Source of the DNA: Steroidobacter gossypii
Lineage (GTDB): Bacteria; Pseudomonadota; Gammaproteobacteria; Steroidobacterales; Steroidobacteraceae
Assembly: GCF_016801985.1 (NCBI RefSeq)
Contig: NZ_JAEVLS010000006.1
Span: 452,592-516,591, forward strand
Direction of reading: 5' to 3'
DNA: 64,000 nt
Shown here: one piece after another, positions 61,447 through 64,000 of the stretch
How the letters are laid out: every line of letters begins with the position of its first letter
How positions within the stretch are numbered: position 1 is the stretch's first letter
Program-made: the position numbers and the translations under genes
The notes under the pieces: model-generated
What the model saw: the letters and a program-made list of their open reading frames with translations, nothing else
Told to the model about the DNA's origin: nothing
Database searches by the model: none

Positions 61447-61521
61447 CGGCGGAAGAGCAGCAAAAGTCTCGCCTTTTGCTGCTCGCACGAGGGCATGGCA
61501 GGTGCCCGATCCCGAGCTTTA
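61424..61521 (+). repeat. Dispersed multi-hairpin repeat, copy B
   Basis: Homologue of copy A, same orientation, at the junction between murI and the convergent HDOD-GGDEF gene. Hairpin 1: CCGCC / GGCGG (61435-61452). Hairpin 2: GAGCAGCAAAAG / CTTTTGCTGCTC, 12 bp (61455-61484). Hairpin 3: GGGCA / TGCCC (61491-61507). It carries the murI stop at 61444-61446, and its terminal TTTAA supplies the stop of the other gene. Hairpin 2 is longer than in copy A while the flanks are nearly identical, that is, pairing is kept though the sequence has changed. Confidence 0.8.
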
Positions 61522-63051
61522 ACGTGCGCTGCGCCGTGAGGTCGGCAATTCGTCGTAGGACTCCACGCGATTGCGGCCGCACAGCTTGGCTGCGTACAGC
61601 GCGTGGTCGGCCGCTTCGAGCAATGCGAGCGTGCTCGGGAAGCGTTGTTTGGTTGTGTAAGTCGCAACACCGATGGATGCGGTGATGTGGATGCCGCCTT
61701 CCTCGGCTCCATGATCGGCGCCCGCGAGCGCAGCCAGAATGCGTTGGGCCACTTGCCGTGCGACGGTGCGATCGGTGCTCGGCAGCACCACGATGAATTC
61801 TTCACCGCCGAAGCGGGCGACGAGATCGCTGCCGCGGACCACTGCTTGAATCGCCTGTGCGCAGCTGTGCAACACCTTGTCGCCGACGGAAGTGCCGAAC
61901 TTTTCGTTGACCAGCTTGAAGCGATCGAGGTCGATGTGCGCGACGCTCAGATCGCGACCGAACACCACGGCCTGGGTGAACTCACGATCCAGTATGCGAT
62001 CCAGCCACGGGCGGTTGAGCACGCCAGTGAGCGCGTCGCGACGGCTCGAATCTTCGGCTTCCTCGGTGCGCGTGAGCAGGACGCTGGTGGTCGCCTGCAG
62101 GTTGGTCACTTCCTGCAGGGCGTGCAGGTTTCTCACTGCGAGGAGCTCACGCGCCTCGGCAAGAAGATTCTCGGAGTCATCGGCTTCGAGAATGCTGGTC
62201 TCGTACACCGCTTCGATTTCAGGGATCAGGCTGAGGATGCGCGCGACCACTTCATTGAACTGCTCGTGGCTCATGTGCAGCAGGCGATGCGCTCGCTGCG
62301 CGAGGGCCGGAACCGAGCTTGCGCGCTCAGAAGACAACACAGCCTCGGCAAGGTCACTGCCTAGTGCGACGCAGCGTGCGAACTGACCTTCCTCACTGGT
62401 GGCGGCGAACATCTGCGGCGAATGGCTGGCCTCGACCGGCTTGCACAGCCGCTCCGGCAGGTTCCAGGACCGCAGCATCATGCTTGTGTAGAAGGAATGA
62501 TCCCTACCCACCTTGGCGATTTCGTACGCGACCCAATCCGCGTGGGTGGCTTTCGGCGGCAGCTGGCTATAGAAGTCGCGCGCGGCGCGATCCAGGGCGA
62601 GTACGCCCATGTCCTGCAGCAGCGCCGCTAGAAAAATGTCCTCGCCGTGGCCGGTTTTCGCTGCTTCACCAAAGGCGCGTGCCGCGGTGGCGGCGAGCAG
62701 CGCTCGTCGCCAGAAGCGGCTGTAGTCAATGCCCGTCGGTCGTAGCGCGCGCATTGAAGATACGAGTGAGAAACTCAACGCGAGGGTGAGGGCTGCGTTG
62801 AGTCCGATGATGATCAGCGCCTGACGCAGGTTTTGGCTCGGGCGCCGCTGTGCGTAAAATGCGGAGTTGGCGATGCGCAGGATCTTGGCCGTCATGGCTG
62901 GATCGCGGCCCACGGCGGCAGCCACCTTGGTCATTTCGATTTCCGGATCGCGCGCGAGCATGATGATCTCCGTCGCGACCTGCGGCGGACTCGGAAAATC
63001 GACCTGGGCCTTGAGGCGTTGTTCTAGGTCCTGCGGCAGCATAGCCAGCAT
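61519..63051 (-). CDS. HDOD-GGDEF diguanylate cyclase
   Basis: 510-residue protein. The N-terminal HDOD domain spans about residues 15-220 (FPSPPQVATEIIMLARDPEIEMTKVAA, LRIANSAFYAQRR); a linker with a coiled coil follows, then a GGDEF domain with RRDALTGVLNRPWLD, GGEEF in ARFGGEEFIVVLPS, and RGSD five residues before it, matching the R-x-x-D inhibitory I-site. It therefore can probably make cyclic di-GMP with product inhibition. HDOD replaces the usual sensory input. Two starts are possible (63051, 63042). Its 3' end lies in repeat copy B. Confidence 0.93.
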   Translation of the reverse strand: MLAMLPQDLEQRLKAQVDFPSPPQVATEIIMLARDPEIEMTKVAAAVGRDPAMTAKILRIANSAFYAQRRPSQNLRQALIIIGLNAALTLALSFSLVSSMRALRPTGIDYSRFWRRALLAATAARAFGEAAKTGHGEDIFLAALLQDMGVLALDRAARDFYSQLPPKATHADWVAYEIAKVGRDHSFYTSMMLRSWNLPERLCKPVEASHSPQMFAATSEEGQFARCVALGSDLAEAVLSSERASSVPALAQRAHRLLHMSHEQFNEVVARILSLIPEIEAVYETSILEADDSENLLAEARELLAVRNLHALQEVTNLQATTSVLLTRTEEAEDSSRRDALTGVLNRPWLDRILDREFTQAVVFGRDLSVAHIDLDRFKLVNEKFGTSVGDKVLHSCAQAIQAVVRGSDLVARFGGEEFIVVLPSTDRTVARQVAQRILAALAGADHGAEEGGIHITASIGVATYTTKQRFPSTLALLEAADHALYAAKLCGRNRVESYDELPTSRRSAR

Positions 63052-63199
63052 CCGATCGTCTATGATTTGGGCGGCGTAAAAAGCGCGGAAGGCGCCCCGG
63101 CCAGGGGCTTCGAGCCCTGTATCGGCGCTGGCGCAGATGACTTAAGCCGGAATTTTGCTAGCGAAACCCTGAAGGTGGTTCAACAACGCCAAGTTGCTG

Positions 63200-63228
63200 T
63201 TGACACTCAAAAGGTTGGCGAAGAGAAT
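63200..63228 (+). promoter_or_regulatory. Sigma-70 promoter of the tRNA-tuf operon
   Basis: TTGACA at 63200-63205 and GAGAAT at 63223-63228 with 17 bp between them, followed by a GC-rich GCCCGGC discriminator, a pattern of promoters under stringent control. The first tRNA starts 20 bp after the -10. Confidence 0.65.
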
Positions 63229-63247
63229 GCCCGGCTCTTATGTCCGC

Positions 63248-63333
63248 GGAGGGGTACCCAAGCGGCCAACGGGGGCAGACTGTAAATCTGCTGGCTTATG
63301 CCTTCGTAGGTTCGAATCCTACCCCCTCCACCA
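63248..63333 (+). tRNA. tRNA-Tyr (GTA)
   Basis: 86 nt. Acceptor GGAGGGG pairs with CCCCTCC, discriminator A, CCA encoded. Anticodon arm GCAGA-CTGTAAA-TCTGC carries anticodon GTA at 63282-63284. The long variable arm is of the expected class II kind. First gene of the tRNA-tuf operon. Confidence 0.97.
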
Positions 63334-63341
63334 CTCCTTCA

Positions 63342-63415
<74 letters not shown>

Positions 63416-63481
63416 TTGCGCACACCGCGATGAGTCGGCGGACAGTAAGAGATATATAGAGTTAGACGGTTTCGAAGGGTC

Positions 63482-63557
<76 letters not shown>

Positions 63558-63638
63558 GCCGATTCCGCGGCCGATTTTTTGTTGTTGGCGCTGTGTCTGC
63601 CATACGAACGAGTGACTTCTAGATAGAGGAACGCCGCT

Positions 63639-64000
<362 letters not shown>

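Overview
The window is about 64 kb of gene-dense, GC-rich chromosome with no insertion sequence, prophage, CRISPR array or rRNA operon. Tyr, Gly and Thr tRNA genes run directly into tuf, the tRNA-tufB arrangement familiar from gammaproteobacteria. There is also a cbb3 oxidase operon, TonB-dependent uptake, MurI, RecQ and aerobic/microaerobic metabolism. I infer a free-living respiratory gammaproteobacterium, possibly of the Steroidobacter/Nevskia group. That placement is inference only.

Layout. 0-4 kb: biotin synthesis (bioF partial, bioA), a phosphoribosyltransferase, an M20 peptidase and a small lipoprotein. 4-13.4 kb: a MscS channel, a Cys-rich flavodoxin-fold oxidoreductase, a crotonase, the coenzyme F420 enzyme CofD, an adrenodoxin-type ferredoxin with its FAD reductase, and PrpC/PrpD of the methylcitrate cycle. 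13.5-23.2 kb: a TonB-dependent receptor, a LysR regulator and three exported phosphorus-releasing enzymes (S1/P1 nuclease, PhoD, GDPD), with two glycosyltransferases and a DUF3562-like small protein. 23.6-37 kb: a block of signalling genes (CHASE3 chemoreceptor, four histidine kinases, a FixJ-like regulator, CheR without CheB). 37-45.4 kb: a translationally coupled ccoNOQP-fixH(short)-ccoI-ccoS-safE operon, preceded by hemN.

45.6-54.6 kb: a coupled CFA-synthase/flavoprotein pair, a phosphoketolase, a FixL/FixJ-like pair, a further PAS hybrid kinase and a tandem Usp protein, which together look like a low-oxygen or energy-stress module. 54.6-64 kb: a KAS III, RecQ, an MFS transporter, a PilZ protein, a threonine dehydratase-like enzyme, MurI, an HDOD-GGDEF protein, then the tRNA-tuf operon, cut by the window edge.

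The least expected observations are these: two copies of a roughly 100-bp multi-hairpin repeat, each filling a convergent gene junction, with stems that differ in sequence but remain paired; CofD standing alone; a chemoreceptor with a CheR-type C-terminal tail near a CheR but no CheB; a FixH reduced to its membrane anchor with no CcoG; and a CFA synthase coupled to a geranylgeranyl-reductase-like flavoprotein. Function calls rest on motifs read by eye; no database search was run.
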